Source: Falciphora oryzae | Taxonomy: Eukaryota; Ascomycota; Sordariomycetes; Magnaporthales; Magnaporthaceae | Direction of reading: 5' to 3' | NCBI GenBank assembly: GCA_000733355.1 | Contig: JNVV01000001.1 | Span: 526,208-590,207 of the forward strand | DNA: 64,000 nt | Made by a program: the position numbers and the translations under genes | Part shown: positions 10,767 to 21,170 of the stretch, in pieces | Position numbering within the stretch: the stretch's first letter is position 1 | How the letters are laid out: each line of letters opens with the position of its first letter | Notes under the pieces: model-generated | Told to the model about the DNA's origin: nothing | Databases searched by the model: none | The model's input: the letters and a program-made list of their open reading frames with translations, nothing else

Positions 10767-13700
10767 CTATTCCGCCAGGCAAAAGAAGCAAAAATCCCTG
10801 TCGCATCGGAACCCGTCCTGGCCGCACCTCCGCTTCGAGCCGCCGGGCGTGAGGATCACGGAGCCGGCCGCGCTGGTCGAGACCCTGGACCGCGGCGAGG
10901 AGCCGCCGCCGCTGCTTCCCCTGCTCCTGCTGCCGCTGCCCTGCAGACTCCTGGAGCGCGGCGTGGCGGGGAGGTGGAGGCGATGATGGCCGGGCCCGCT
11001 CCTGAGGCTGGCGACGGCCCTCCTGTCGGGCGCCGACGCGTCGGTGGTGGAAGACTGTCGCTCGGGCGAGGTGGACGCGGACGACGAGGCTTTTGTCATG
11101 AACAGGCGGCGGCGCAGGTTCTTGTTCGTGGGGGACGTGTTGCCGCCCGCACCTCCACCGCCGCTGCTACTCTTGGCGACCGCGAACGAGCGCCGGCGGT
11201 GGTTCTGCAGGAACGACGACGGGGGTGACGAGGTCGACGACCACGGGAACTTGCCGGTGGTGTTGATGTTGAAGAGCGAGGTGGTGCTGCGGGCCACGGC
11301 GACGCCCGGGCGGCTGTTCTTGATGTCGCTGTTGTTGCTGACGACGCCGCGCACGCTGCCGCCGGGCGACGAGAAGTAGGCCGACGAGAGCTCGTCCTCG
11401 TCCGAATCGTAGATGAGTGAGATTAACGGGGATGTTGAGCGATGCTGCTGATGCCGCAGGCTGAGGCTTTTCCGGTGGCGCGATCGCGGTTTCCTAGAGG
11501 GCGCGTCGCCGGCGCCGCCCCCCGCCGTGTCCATCTCGGAGGCGTGGCTTCCCGGGCTGTCTTGGTGCTGCTCTTCTTGCATCGCTGCTGGGATCGGGGG
11601 CGATGATGCTGCGATTACTGCCGCTGCTTCTTCTTCTTCTTCTGCTTCTATTTCCAGCACAGATGCTCCTCGTTGCGGGGAGAGCTGGGTGGAATCTTCT
11701 CCCGCGGTTTTGTTCCGGATGTGGCTGTCAGGCGACGATTCCCGGCTGCTGCTCTCTGCTCGCATGGCCGGTCTTGCGCGCGCAGGTCCCCGTCTCCGGC
11801 CCGCAGCGGCGCGTATAGCAACCGGATCTTCTTCTTCTTCCGCCTCGTCGCTGTCGGAGTCGGCAAGAGTGGGTGGAGGTTCTGACGAGCCAGCAAGCTC
11901 GACACCGCTGCCCAGGCCCTCTGGTGCTGTTGAGGCAGCTTCAGAACGGCGCCCTGATCTGAGGGAGCGGCGACGCTTGGCTTTGTTCTCGGGGTCGACT
12001 GGGCTGGATTGGCTTGGTACCTCCTCAGTGTCAATCTGCGCGATTATGGGCGTATCTTCATCAAGCGGCTCCTCCTCCTCCTCCTCCTCATCCATGTATT
12101 GCCCACCTTCTGGAGGCAGGTTCTCAGGAAGTGCTGTGTCTACTGAAGATGGATTCTCCTCAGGAACCGCCACCTCGTCTGAGGATTGCGGTTCGTCCCA
12201 TGTCTGTGCTGGCGATGGCAGTCCGGCAGACGCTTGTTTGACCGTTGTCGCGGCTACAACATCAAGTTGGAGGCTGGTGGCGGTGGCGGTGCTCCGGTTC
12301 CCAGACACTTCCCGAAGCGCTCGGGCCGTCGATGATGTGCGTGGCTGGCGGCCCCTGAGCGAGCCCCTCGATCTGCCAGCATGGCTTTTCCTGGCCATCC
12401 ACCTGTGTCCTTCGTCATCGGAGAAGGAGTGGGAAGAGTCGATGGAGTTCGTAGAGGACGCATTGCTGGTGGCCTTATCTAGCTCCTCACTGGTTTCTTC
12501 GCCTTGGAGGGCCGGGGGCATTGCAGAAGGTTGGGCGACAACAGGCGCCTCTACTTCTTCTGCAGGGGCAACGGTGTTCTCGCTGGGCAGCTCAGCCTCG
12601 CCTGGCTCAGCCAGCGCTGCGATGTCGACGGACAACGCGGCGCTCCCAGCCTCTATGTTCATTGCCAAACCCTCCATTGGCTGAGTATCGTTATTATCCT
12701 CGGTTGGTTGTGTTCCCACCTCGTCTTGAGCCGTCTTCCGAGGACGTCCCCTTGGTCGTCGGCTGGGCCCTAGGGGCTTTGACTGTTTCTCTTCTGCTGG
12801 CGCAATTTCCCTTTCCTTGGCTGTAGACGCCTGCAGACTGAGTTGCCGGAGCCCCTCATCCACAATATAGATTACAATATCGCCACCAGCTCTGAGAAGC
12901 TGGGTTGGTGCAGCAGTATCTGCTGAGCTTTTGCCGCCAGCTTTAGAAGACGACGACGAAGGCTTACAGGAGCCTCCGTCGACCGACTGTGGCGGATTAT
13001 GAACTGCCTGCTGAGCATAAGGCATAGTCTGCATAGCATTTTCCGAGCTAGCCGGGCCTGATGCGCGACGTTTCCTCGATCTGGTGGCTTTGGAGGCAGA
13101 TCTCACGGCAGAATGAGGTTTTGGTTGAGGTCCGGCTTCTGAGCTCGACGTGTCCGTCGACATGGACAGAGACGGAGGCTGCTGCTTCTCAGCGGAGCTC
13201 GAAGAAGCCTCCTCTGACAGTGGTTGGGGTATGGGCAGGGGCTGGACCTGGGGCTCTGTCGGCTTCGGCATCTGGTCCGCTGTAGTGCCCTTGGGTTCAG
13301 ATGCCTGCAGTGAGACCTGGCTCGACGGAGCAGCAACGTTTTTTCTTTCCTTCTCGGGCGAACTCTGAATCTCATCCTCCGAATCAGCTTCGGCCATGAC
13401 CTTGCGCATCAAGGATTTCAGGGGCACCGTGCTCCGCTTCCGGATGGAGCCGGTGCGGCCCCCTGATGTAGGCTGGGTCGAAGCCACGGGACCCGTCGCC
13501 AGGGCGGGGACCCTCCAGGCAGACTCGACGGTGTGGTTGGTCATGCTGAGGAGGTCTAGCGGTGCCGCGGGCCGCTGCAGAGCCTGGCCGCCGCCTGTGG
13601 CTGCACTCAATAGTTCGTTGATTTTGGAGATGAGGCTCTGTGGTGCTCCTGCCCAAGCGGCGATGGGTGCGAGCCCGAGGATGGGCGGCTGAGGCATGCA

Positions 13701-14234
13701 AGGCCCGGGGGCGTTGTGTGGTGTTGGGGCGGTCCTTGTTGCTTCGTCGGGGTCCGCGGGGACAGCCTCGGCCTGGACTCCTCTTTGCACCGTCTCCTCC
13801 TGGCTGCCGTTGTCTTGTTGGTCTTCATCCACAGCCTCGTCCTCCTCCTCGCCATCGTGCTCGTCTCCTTCGTCATCTCCTTCTTCCTCATCATCACTAC
13901 CGCCCCCATTTAGGTCCGTAACATCAGAGTCGTCCTCGTCGGCATCGGCCAGTATTTCCCTCGACTTGGAACCGAAAATGGAGTTGAGGTGGCCGTTATC
14001 GACGACGACCTCGCCCGTCTGCAGGTCGATCTCGTCGGTGATGTCGGTAAAGTCCCGCTCGTACTTCGCGAAGATGAGCTCCATCCTGGACTTGAGCGAC
14101 ATAGCGGCGCGGTCGCGGGAGATCTCGAGCTGGCGCTCCGGGGCGAGGTCCTCCTCCTCGAGGGCGACCAGCTCGTCATCGCCATCGCGGCCGAGGTACT
14201 GGAGGAGTCGGGGCCTCTTGCTAGGGGGCTCCAT
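10767..14234 (-). CDS. scm3: Scm3-type centromere protein (CENP-A chaperone)
   Basis: One uninterrupted frame of about 1155 aa from the ATG at 14234; the frame stays open to another ATG at 14327. I prefer 14234 because MEPPSKRPRL resembles the start of other fungal Scm3 proteins. The Scm3 core follows at once (about residues 45-90): IFAKYERDFTDITDEIDLQT, then GEVVVDNGHLNSIFG. Scm3 (HJURP in animals) binds the Cse4/CENP-A-H4 dimer and loads it at centromeres. A second block containing ESAWRVPAL resembles a conserved segment of fungal Scm3. The rest is very acidic, Ser-rich and disordered, with a Glu run and many SP/TP sites. The C-terminus is a Cys cluster, CGQDGFRCDRDFCFFC, that could bind zinc. 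It is divergent from atg6 with about 0.5 kb between the start codons. Confidence 0.82.
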   Translation of the reverse strand: MEPPSKRPRLLQYLGRDGDDELVALEEEDLAPERQLEISRDRAAMSLKSRMELIFAKYERDFTDITDEIDLQTGEVVVDNGHLNSIFGSKSREILADADEDDSDVTDLNGGGSDDEEEGDDEGDEHDGEEEDEAVDEDQQDNGSQEETVQRGVQAEAVPADPDEATRTAPTPHNAPGPCMPQPPILGLAPIAAWAGAPQSLISKINELLSAATGGGQALQRPAAPLDLLSMTNHTVESAWRVPALATGPVASTQPTSGGRTGSIRKRSTVPLKSLMRKVMAEADSEDEIQSSPEKERKNVAAPSSQVSLQASEPKGTTADQMPKPTEPQVQPLPIPQPLSEEASSSSAEKQQPPSLSMSTDTSSSEAGPQPKPHSAVRSASKATRSRKRRASGPASSENAMQTMPYAQQAVHNPPQSVDGGSCKPSSSSSKAGGKSSADTAAPTQLLRAGGDIVIYIVDEGLRQLSLQASTAKEREIAPAEEKQSKPLGPSRRPRGRPRKTAQDEVGTQPTEDNNDTQPMEGLAMNIEAGSAALSVDIAALAEPGEAELPSENTVAPAEEVEAPVVAQPSAMPPALQGEETSEELDKATSNASSTNSIDSSHSFSDDEGHRWMARKSHAGRSRGSLRGRQPRTSSTARALREVSGNRSTATATSLQLDVVAATTVKQASAGLPSPAQTWDEPQSSDEVAVPEENPSSVDTALPENLPPEGGQYMDEEEEEEEPLDEDTPIIAQIDTEEVPSQSSPVDPENKAKRRRSLRSGRRSEAASTAPEGLGSGVELAGSSEPPPTLADSDSDEAEEEEDPVAIRAAAGRRRGPARARPAMRAESSSRESSPDSHIRNKTAGEDSTQLSPQRGASVLEIEAEEEEEAAAVIAASSPPIPAAMQEEQHQDSPGSHASEMDTAGGGAGDAPSRKPRSRHRKSLSLRHQQHRSTSPLISLIYDSDEDELSSAYFSSPGGSVRGVVSNNSDIKNSRPGVAVARSTTSLFNINTTGKFPWSSTSSPPSSFLQNHRRRSFAVAKSSSGGGGAGGNTSPTNKNLRRRLFMTKASSSASTSPERQSSTTDASAPDRRAVASLRSGPGHHRLHLPATPRSRSLQGSGSRSRGSSGGGSSPRSRVSTSAAGSVILTPGGSKRRCGQDGFRCDRDFCFFCLAE

Positions 14235-14729
14235 GGGCGATGGATCGTGTGCAGCTTCGTCTGGAATGTTGCGTCTCTTTCCTCGCCTCGTTTCTTGCAG
14301 CTCAGACGGCGCTCGGGTCCTGATCAATTGCCCATGGCGACATCATCGAGGCGGGGGTCAGGGCAGGGGTCAGCTCGCTGGCATGCGACGGGCGGGCGTC
14401 AAACAAAACAATTTCGACAGCCCCTGTCGACGGCTTTACGCGTTGGTCGCGAGTTGGCGCGTCAACCAATTGATTGCCGACAGGGAGCAAGCTTGAGGGG
14501 TGGTGGGCCCTGAAGGAGCTGGCCGCGGGGGTCACATGCAGCGGCTTCCACTAATTCGACAGCTCCGTCATCAGTTGAGCACCACCAACGGCCAGCCAGC
14601 CAGACCACATGCACATGCAAACCTCCACATCCTTCCTCGACGCCGCCCTTGCCCGCCCGCCAGACTCCGGCCCTCACCCACGCCGAAGCCCAAGCCGGCG
14701 CCGGCAAGCCCCGCAGCCCCTCGCCGACA
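14235..14729. promoter_or_regulatory. Divergent promoter region, scm3 / atg6
   Basis: About 0.5 kb lies between the minus-strand scm3 start and the plus-strand atg6 start and must serve both genes. Bases up to 14327 are also open in the scm3 frame, so the usable promoter may be nearer 0.4 kb. I saw no clear TATA box. Confidence 0.4.
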
Positions 14730-16312
14730 ATGTATTGTCAAAAATGCCGGACGCCGCTCAAGCTCGACGGCTCTCTGCAAGATCTGAACCCCGCCGCCTA
14801 CGACCTCCTCGTCGGTACGTCATGCTCCACGTTACCCTCCCCTCCTCCCCTGGCCCCGTATTCACCTCTCTGCCCCCAGCTCCTTTTCTGACCAAAGAAA
14901 CAGCAACATCATCGCAGCAGGCCCACACAAAGCTGCCCGAATCCCTACCCTCGCCATCACTAGCATCAAGTCCACGAGGCCAGAGCCGGCTCGCTGCCTA
15001 CAAGGACGCCGCCCAGAATGCCGGCCCACCGACCTTCAAACGCTACAGCGGCGGCCTGTCTGCGCGGCCCGATAAGACCGGCGTCCGCGACAACTCCATG
15101 TCCTTCATTCTGCTGGAGGGCTCGCAGATAGCCTCTTCTTCCCGACGCCCCTCCTCCAAGGGGTCCGCCACGGCCGCCGGTGCTGATGCCGCCAAGCCCT
15201 CCGCCCCCGCCGCCGAGGACGAGCTCGACCCGTCGCCGTCGCGCGAGATGGGCCGCATGACGCGCCTGTTCGAGATCCTGTCGGCCCGCTCCGGCATCGA
15301 CCACCCCGTGTGCGTCGAGTGCACCGACATCCTGGTCGAGGGGCTGCAGAAGCGCCTCGAGTCGGCCGCCCGCGAGCGCGACACGTACGTCGCCTTCCTC
15401 AAGCGCCTCGAGGCCGAGGCGCCCACCGACGACGAGCTGCGAAACCAGGAGGCCTCCCTTGTCGAGGCACAAAAGCAGGAGGCCGCCGCGCTGCGCGAGC
15501 TGCTGGACCTCGAGGCCGAGAAGGCGGCGCTCGACGACGAGGTGCTGCGGCTCGAGGACGAGTCGCGCCGGCTCGACGCCGACGAGGAGCAGTTCTGGCG
15601 CGAGCGCAACGCCTTCGCGTCGCGCCTGGCCGAGTTCCAGAACGAGCGCGACAGCATCAACTCGCGCTACGACAACGACGCGCGCCTGTACCAGAGCCTG
15701 CAGCGCACAAACGTCTACAACGACACCTTCCTCATCAGCCACGACGGCACCTTCGCCACCATCAACGGCCTCCGCCTCGGGCGCCTGCACGCCAGCCCCG
15801 TCGACTGGCCCGAGATCAACGCCGCCTGGGGCCACGCCCTGCTGCTCGTCGCCACCGTCGCCGACAAGCTGCAGTACCGCTTCGACGGCTACGAGCCCCA
15901 GCCCATGGGCTCCACCTCGCGCATCGTCCGCTACGAGGTGCCCTCGCCCTCGTCCTCGAGCCGCCTCGCCGCCGGCGCCGGCACCGTGGGCCCTCCCCCG
16001 CCCGCGCCCCGCAAGCACGTCCTCGAGCTCTTCTCGTCGGGCGGCGACATGCCGCTGCTGCCCTTTATGCACCGCCGCCTCGACTCGGCCATGGTCGCCT
16101 TCCTCGAGCTCGTCCGCCAGCTGGGAGCCTTTGTCGAGCGCCAGACCGCCGCCCAGGGCCGCCCACTCGACCTGCCCTACCGCATCGAGGGCGACCGCAT
16201 CCAGGGCGTCAGCATCAAGCTCGGCATCGCCCAGGACGACGCCTGGACAAAGGCCTGCAAGCTGACGCTGACCTGCTGCAAGTTTCTGCTCGCCCACGCC
16301 AGCAGCTTGTGA
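14730..16312 (+). CDS. atg6: Atg6/Vps30 (beclin 1) autophagy protein
   Basis: Two exons, 14730-14814 and 14904-16312, giving about 497 aa; the 89-nt intron splits a codon after position 1. The protein starts MYCQKCRTPLKLDGSLQDLN with the CxxC pair typical of beclins. A second Cys pair, CVECTDILVEGL, precedes the central coiled coil (Glu/Arg/Ala-rich, about residues 190-300). The C-terminal BARA domain contains LQRTNVYNDTFLISHDGTFA and INGLRLGRL, very close to beclin. Atg6 is the regulatory subunit shared by both Vps34 PI3-kinase complexes: with Atg14 for autophagosome formation, and with Vps38 for endosome sorting. atg14 also lies in this window, at 43.9-45.4 kb. Confidence 0.95.
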
Positions 16313-16722
16313 TGATGAGACTCTTTTTTTTCTTGGTGTTTAATACCTACTCTTGGTCTAGATTTTTCTGTCCATAGCATAGGTGCTAGGTCCGGCCCTA
16401 ATACCCCGGTTGGTTGCCAGAGGGCGTGGAGTATGGGAGTTTGTGCATTTTGGTTTCCGGGGGCAAGTGGGATCAGAACATCCACCAAACCCCTTTTTAT
16501 CATGTCTTGGCGCGGCTGGGTGGCGTTCTATGGCCAAGGAGTTTTGATATTCGAGACATTGTTATCTTCAGGGGCACAAGACGAGATACGCATTTTTGAT
16601 TAAACTTCCTAGGAACATTGCGTCATAAACAAATCAGGTCAAGCCCTCCCTCTTCCTGCATCTAGCCGGGAAATAGGTCAAGCACATTCTCGTCCGACAT
16701 GAACTCGCAAATTGAACCTTGC
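16313..16722. other. Convergent 3' spacer, atg6 / AAA ATPase
   Basis: About 0.4 kb between the stop codons of atg6 and the AAA ATPase gene. It has a T tract just after the atg6 stop and no gene. Confidence 0.5.
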
Positions 16723-19511
16723 TCAATCGTCGCCCTCACCGTCGGAGAAAGCCGCAGCCTCGTCGTCGCCGTGGAAGCTCGTGTCATCCTCGTCGCTGTC
16801 GTCCGACGGCCCGCGGCCCTTGGTGAAGTCCTTGAAGCCCCTGTTCATCTTGATGACGGACCTGATGTGGCGGTCAGACACGACAATCCGGCCTCCATCC
16901 CCACCGGACTTGTCGCCCGTGAGGCTAGCCCACGCCTCGTCGCCGTCGGCCGCCTCGCTCTCGGCCAGGGCGACGGCGACCTGCAGGGCGTTCTTGATCT
17001 GGCGGCCGTTGAGGCGCAGCGTCAGGACCTCCCGGGACTCGCGGGCGAACTCGCGGGCGGCGAGCGAGACGTGGATGCGCGCGCCCGAGTCGCGCTCGAG
17101 CCGGTCGAACGAGTTGTCCCAGATGGTGGCGCGGTCGACGTTGTTCAAGCGACGGTAGTGCAACGCGACGTGGATGCGGCTGGTGAAGGCGCTGTCGAAG
17201 GATGCGACACGGTTCGTGGTCAGGAAGAGCACGCCCTTGTAGTACTCGAGGGCGCGCAGGAAGATGGACACGAGGCTGTTGCGGGATATGTCGCTCCTGG
17301 AAGACGGTCGATTCGAGTGTCAGCTCTTTCTCTTAGTTGTGAACGAAATACAGAACGAATTACTTACGTTTTGCGGCGCTCCAGGTACACGTCGGCTTCG
17401 TCAAGCAGGACCAGGGCACCGTAACGCTCCCCTAGTTGTAAGAAGTGGTCAAGGTTCTGGTCGATGCAGTCGCTGATGGAAGAGCCGAGGTCGCCGCTCT
17501 TCAGGCACAGCAGCGGGCGTTGGGCGATCTCAGCAGCCGCCTCACACGTGGCAGTTTTTCCAACCTGTTTAGTCGATAGTGAGCATCATGCTAGCATTTG
17601 GGGTGTGCCGAAGAGAGTACCCGCGGAAAGGGGGAACAAAGGTATAAATAAGAAACGACGTACGCCAGGGGATCCGTGCAGAAGAAAGATGCGCCCTTCG
17701 CCCTTGTTCTTGATAAGGTCTCGAGGCCAGGGGCTCAGTGTGCCGCCGTCGCTGGCAAACTTGCCGATCAAAGTCCTGACGGTGTGCTTGACCTCGTCAT
17801 CCAGGACGAGGTGCTTGAAAGCCTCCCGGTCAGGCTTCACACCCGTAAGGTATTCAATACGGACGTAGCCTGTAGTCATCTAGTTAGCACATCTCTTCTC
17901 CCTAACCAGCCTCACAAATACCCTGGGTCTCTATATACGTACCCCAACGTCGCTCCGCCAGGATGAAGGCGGGGATATCCTTTTGCAGTGCCAGGTAGTA
18001 GAGGTCGCTCTGCGGCGCCTTGTCCAGGACGGGGTCCAGGTCCTCGAAGCCGGCGAACTTTCCGGGCTTCCCGCTCGAGGAGGCGGCCTCCCAGGCGCAC
18101 TCGGGACACCCGCACCGCGGCTCGAACGAAGGCAGCAGGTCTTGCGGCATCCTGCGCCCTGGCGATACCGACCTCTGCCTGCGGCCCCTGCCCCCGCGGT
18201 GCCCGGGATACCGACGGCCTCCCGGCCCGTAGGGCGGCGGCGGGGGCATAAAGCCCGGGTAGTCGCTGTAACGCAGCGCCCTGGGGCCCTTGTCGCTGAA
18301 GCGTTCAAACCCTTCGGCGTCGACGACGACCCTGCTTGAGAGCCTGCCCCTGGGTCCATTCGCATCGACTAGCTCACCGACATACTCCCTGTAGGTCGGG
18401 CTCTTGACAAGCTCCCAGTACAGCTTACCGATCCTGACCTGCTTATCATCCATGGTCTCACCCTCTGGCACCTCGCCCGGGAGCGCCCTGGGGAACAGCG
18501 TGGCAGGGATGACGGAGAGACTACTGATGGCCTGCTCGCCGGAGTAGTCATCGATGTACATGGTCGTCGCGTTGCGCTGGATGCGCCCATTGTCGAACCC
18601 GAGGTTCCAACATTCGACGGCCCAGGGCTTCTTCGCATCTGGGTGCCTCTCTTGGTCGACGCCGTCGAGCCGGAGACGGGACGTAATGTAGGGGTTCCAG
18701 ACGCTGTTGTTCTTGACGTAGACCACCTCGCCCGGTCGGTAGAGCAGCCACAAGAAGTCAAAGGTGGCGCAAGGCTGGTCCCTCGCGTGGCGCTGCTCCT
18801 CCTCGCGGATCTTGGGGCCGAGAGTGTCGGCGAGAAAGCCCAGGAGGACATCGATGTGCATCGCTGTCTCTGCGATTTGCTCAGGGGAGTGGCTCGCCGG
18901 CTGCGCATCCCTGAACCGGGCGAGGGCGGCGCGATGGTGGACTAGGACGGCGTAAGGGGCACGGACCACTACGCGTTCGGCCATGAAGTCGATACCCGGC
19001 CAGTATCCGACGACAGCGCGCAGGGCGCCCTTCAGGAGGGTGGAGTGGATTATCATCTTGGTAGCCCTGGACCTGCTCGTGCTTCCAGAATCGGAATCGT
19101 ACTCCTCATCCGAGTACGCAGGCGGCGGACGACGCCCATGATGATGATAGATCCGACCAGCCGATGACTTGACCTTGGTCAGGATCTCGATGATGGGCTT
19201 CTTCCCATCCTGCGCGGTTTGGGGGCTGTCGCCGGGCCCATCGAACGGCTTGTCGCTCTTGTGTGCTGTGCAAGTCACCGTCAGCACTGCGTTCCATGCT
19301 TGCTGCGACGTAGAACAAAGGAGAACCAGGTCAGCCTACTGTCGACAATCTTTCCATCGATAGAGTACTGCAAAACATAGAGAATCTTGGGAACCACGCT
19401 TTCAGTCACGCGTGGCTTCGCCCGCGATGATGCGCGGATGAGATCCTGTGACGAAGTCACGATGTCCTCGAAGCTCGCAACGGAGCCGGTCTCTTCCGAC
19501 GTTGCTGACAT
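16723..19511 (-). CDS. AAA+ ATPase with N-terminal DUF7025-type region
   Basis: Five exons: 19511-19340, 19265-17943, 17869-17664, 17564-17368 and 17296-16723, about 823 aa, all junctions in phase. The AAA core is complete: Walker A SPGVGKTATCE, split by an intron; Walker B LVLLDEADVYLE; sensor 1 LFLTTNRV; and an Arg-finger region FTSRIHVAL. The N-terminal half fits the fungal family with a DUF7025 domain before a single AAA module (RPGEVVYVKNNSVWNPYITS and GFDNGRIQRNATTMYIDDYS are visible). Between them lies a Pro/Gly/Arg-rich stretch (FMPPPPPYGPGGRR) and a Cys cluster, CGCPEC. The C-terminus is acidic. Members are common in filamentous fungi, usually without known substrate; remodelling of a protein target is the general expectation. 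The frame extends upstream to 19658, but 19511 fits the TATA-like site. Confidence 0.88.
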
Positions 19512-20059
19512 GTTGGCCGGGGGTCTCCGAACAAGAGGGTATACTATCTTGTTTGATCTCTGAGGTAGGAAGGATACTGATGGACAGAGAGATGGGGATG
19601 GACATGGAAACGCCCGAGGTGGTGGGGAGCCTCCCGGTGCCTCCTTTTTATACGCCAAGCCAGGAGCCCATGTCTCGTAATTGTGGCCGGGCTGCTGCGG
19701 GGTAGCTTTGAGGCTAGGCCACTGGGCACCGGCTCAGGTTTAGCACCGAAGAGGCGATGGCGCTCAACGGCTGGCTGGAAGCATGTTGAGACCAGCAAGG
19801 CGGCCAACCAGAAGCGCCTGTGTTGTCAGGCTGCCTTCTGTTTGCCTGGCTGCCTGGGCGCTTCCCTCCGTGCTCTCGCAGCCTGCATTAGTGCAATGCA
19901 ATGCAGACAAAACTGCCGTGACTGGCTGGCTTGCTTGCTGGTGAGCTGGTCACGAATGCGGGAGCACAGTCCACGCTGCAGTCATACTAAACGTGCAGAT
20001 ATATGCCTGGGAAGGTGGGGAGGAAAACAGCCGTGTTTGATTGCAATTGGCTGTGTGGC
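19512..20059. other. Promoter region of the AAA ATPase gene
   Basis: Between the AAA ATPase start and the 3' end of the 117-aa gene. A TATA-like element lies about 135 nt upstream of the chosen ATG. No gene seen. Confidence 0.45.
19645..19652 (-). promoter_or_regulatory. TATA-like element
   Basis: TATAAAAA on the minus strand, in the context GGCGTATAAAAAGGAGG, about 135 nt upstream of the AAA ATPase start codon. Position and orientation suit a core promoter, but this rests on motif only. Confidence 0.4.
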
Positions 20060-20554
20060 TCAGCCCAGTAGCTTAGGCACCTCTTCCAGCAGATGCTCGA
20101 CAATCGCATCAGGGCCCTTCTCGACCTGCAGCCCTTGTGGGATAGCGTGCAGCTTGATGTCCGGCCTTACCGAGCGTGCAATGGCCTGGATACGGGCAGC
20201 CTCCTCGGCCGACCACATTGATGCCGAGAACTAGGTGCTCGAGGTTAAACTCCGCTGACTGCATCTTCTGAGTGGCAGGTCACACGCTTGCTTACCAGAA
20301 CATCCGGCTGGAACTCCTTGACCTTGCCCTCCACCTCTTCGATGCCTGCCGTGCCTCCGTGTCAGTAGTGTACCGTACCCGTCGCCCCTGGAGCGTGCCT
20401 TCTTGGGATTGATTGTCTCACTCTCGCAGTTCGCCACGTAGTCGATCGTGTACTGGTCCTTGAGAGCCTCGACCATCCTGCCAATGAGGCGCTTGGCTCT
20501 CTCGGGTGCTGTGTTGACAGTCACCAGCCGGAACGGGCCCTTGGGAGACGCCAT
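20060..20554 (-). CDS. Conserved hypothetical protein, 117 aa, alpha/beta
   Basis: Three exons, 20554-20422, 20345-20296 and 20230-20060, assembled by phase and GT-AG sites, giving about 117 aa. It starts MASPKGPFRLVTVNTAPERA and contains VEALKDQYTIDYVAN, FQPDVLFSASMWSAEEAAR and IKLHAIPQGLQVEKGPDAIV. The pattern alternates strand and helix four times, like a small flavodoxin, receiver or cobalamin-binding-like fold. I see no conserved phospho-acceptor or metal site. It recalls small uncharacterised proteins of other Pezizomycotina, but I know no function. The middle exon is only 50 nt, so single-frame gene finding would miss it. It is upstream of and co-oriented with the AAA ATPase gene. Confidence 0.78.
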
Positions 20555-21170
20555 TTGATGTTCTGTCGTATGCTCTATGGCTTGTCGTGGTGGTGCTCAG
20601 TGTGATGGATGCAGGTTGCGTCACTCGGGGAAAGCCGTGATTGAAATTGGCTTTGGCCTTCTTTGCGTTTTACCCCTCGTCTTCCAAAGAAAAGACGCCG
20701 ATATCGCTGGAGTCATGCGTTGAAGATGCCCCTCAATTCCTGACCCATCTCAGTGGAAGTCAAGTAACCAACCAGTGAGAGCCTCTCAGCCGTGGAAACT
20801 GCCCGCCTTTCAGTCGCTTGATCGGAAGCCTGAAGAGAAACCAAAATTTCCACGGCACGGGTCCAGCACGCTGCCCGTCTTGCTTTATGCTCTGTGTGTT
20901 CGGCATGTTCTATTTTGATACCGCCATGACTTTATCTGCCGTGGACAGAGCTGGGGGTCTGGGAGATGCATGCCTACTCTAGGCAGTAGAGGGCCGTCCG
21001 GTGACGACCAACACAAGACCCCGCCGAACAAGCGGTCTTCGCTCTACTGCTGGCTGCTGCCCTCCCAGAGCTCTGCGTCGGGTCATATCATGCATCTCTT
21101 CACGACTTGGTTGGCAACGCAATCGTCAAAAAGATGCCAACCAGCCGCGAGTCGAGTTCATATCTAACAT
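20555..21170. other. Spacer between the IMPDH 3' end and the 117-aa gene
   Basis: About 0.6 kb, holding the promoter of the 117-aa gene and the IMPDH 3' UTR. No exon found on either strand. Confidence 0.45.

Noticed and set aside
14966..16297. 443-codon minus-strand frame across atg6
   Set aside because: Antisense shadow of the beclin coiled-coil and BARA region.
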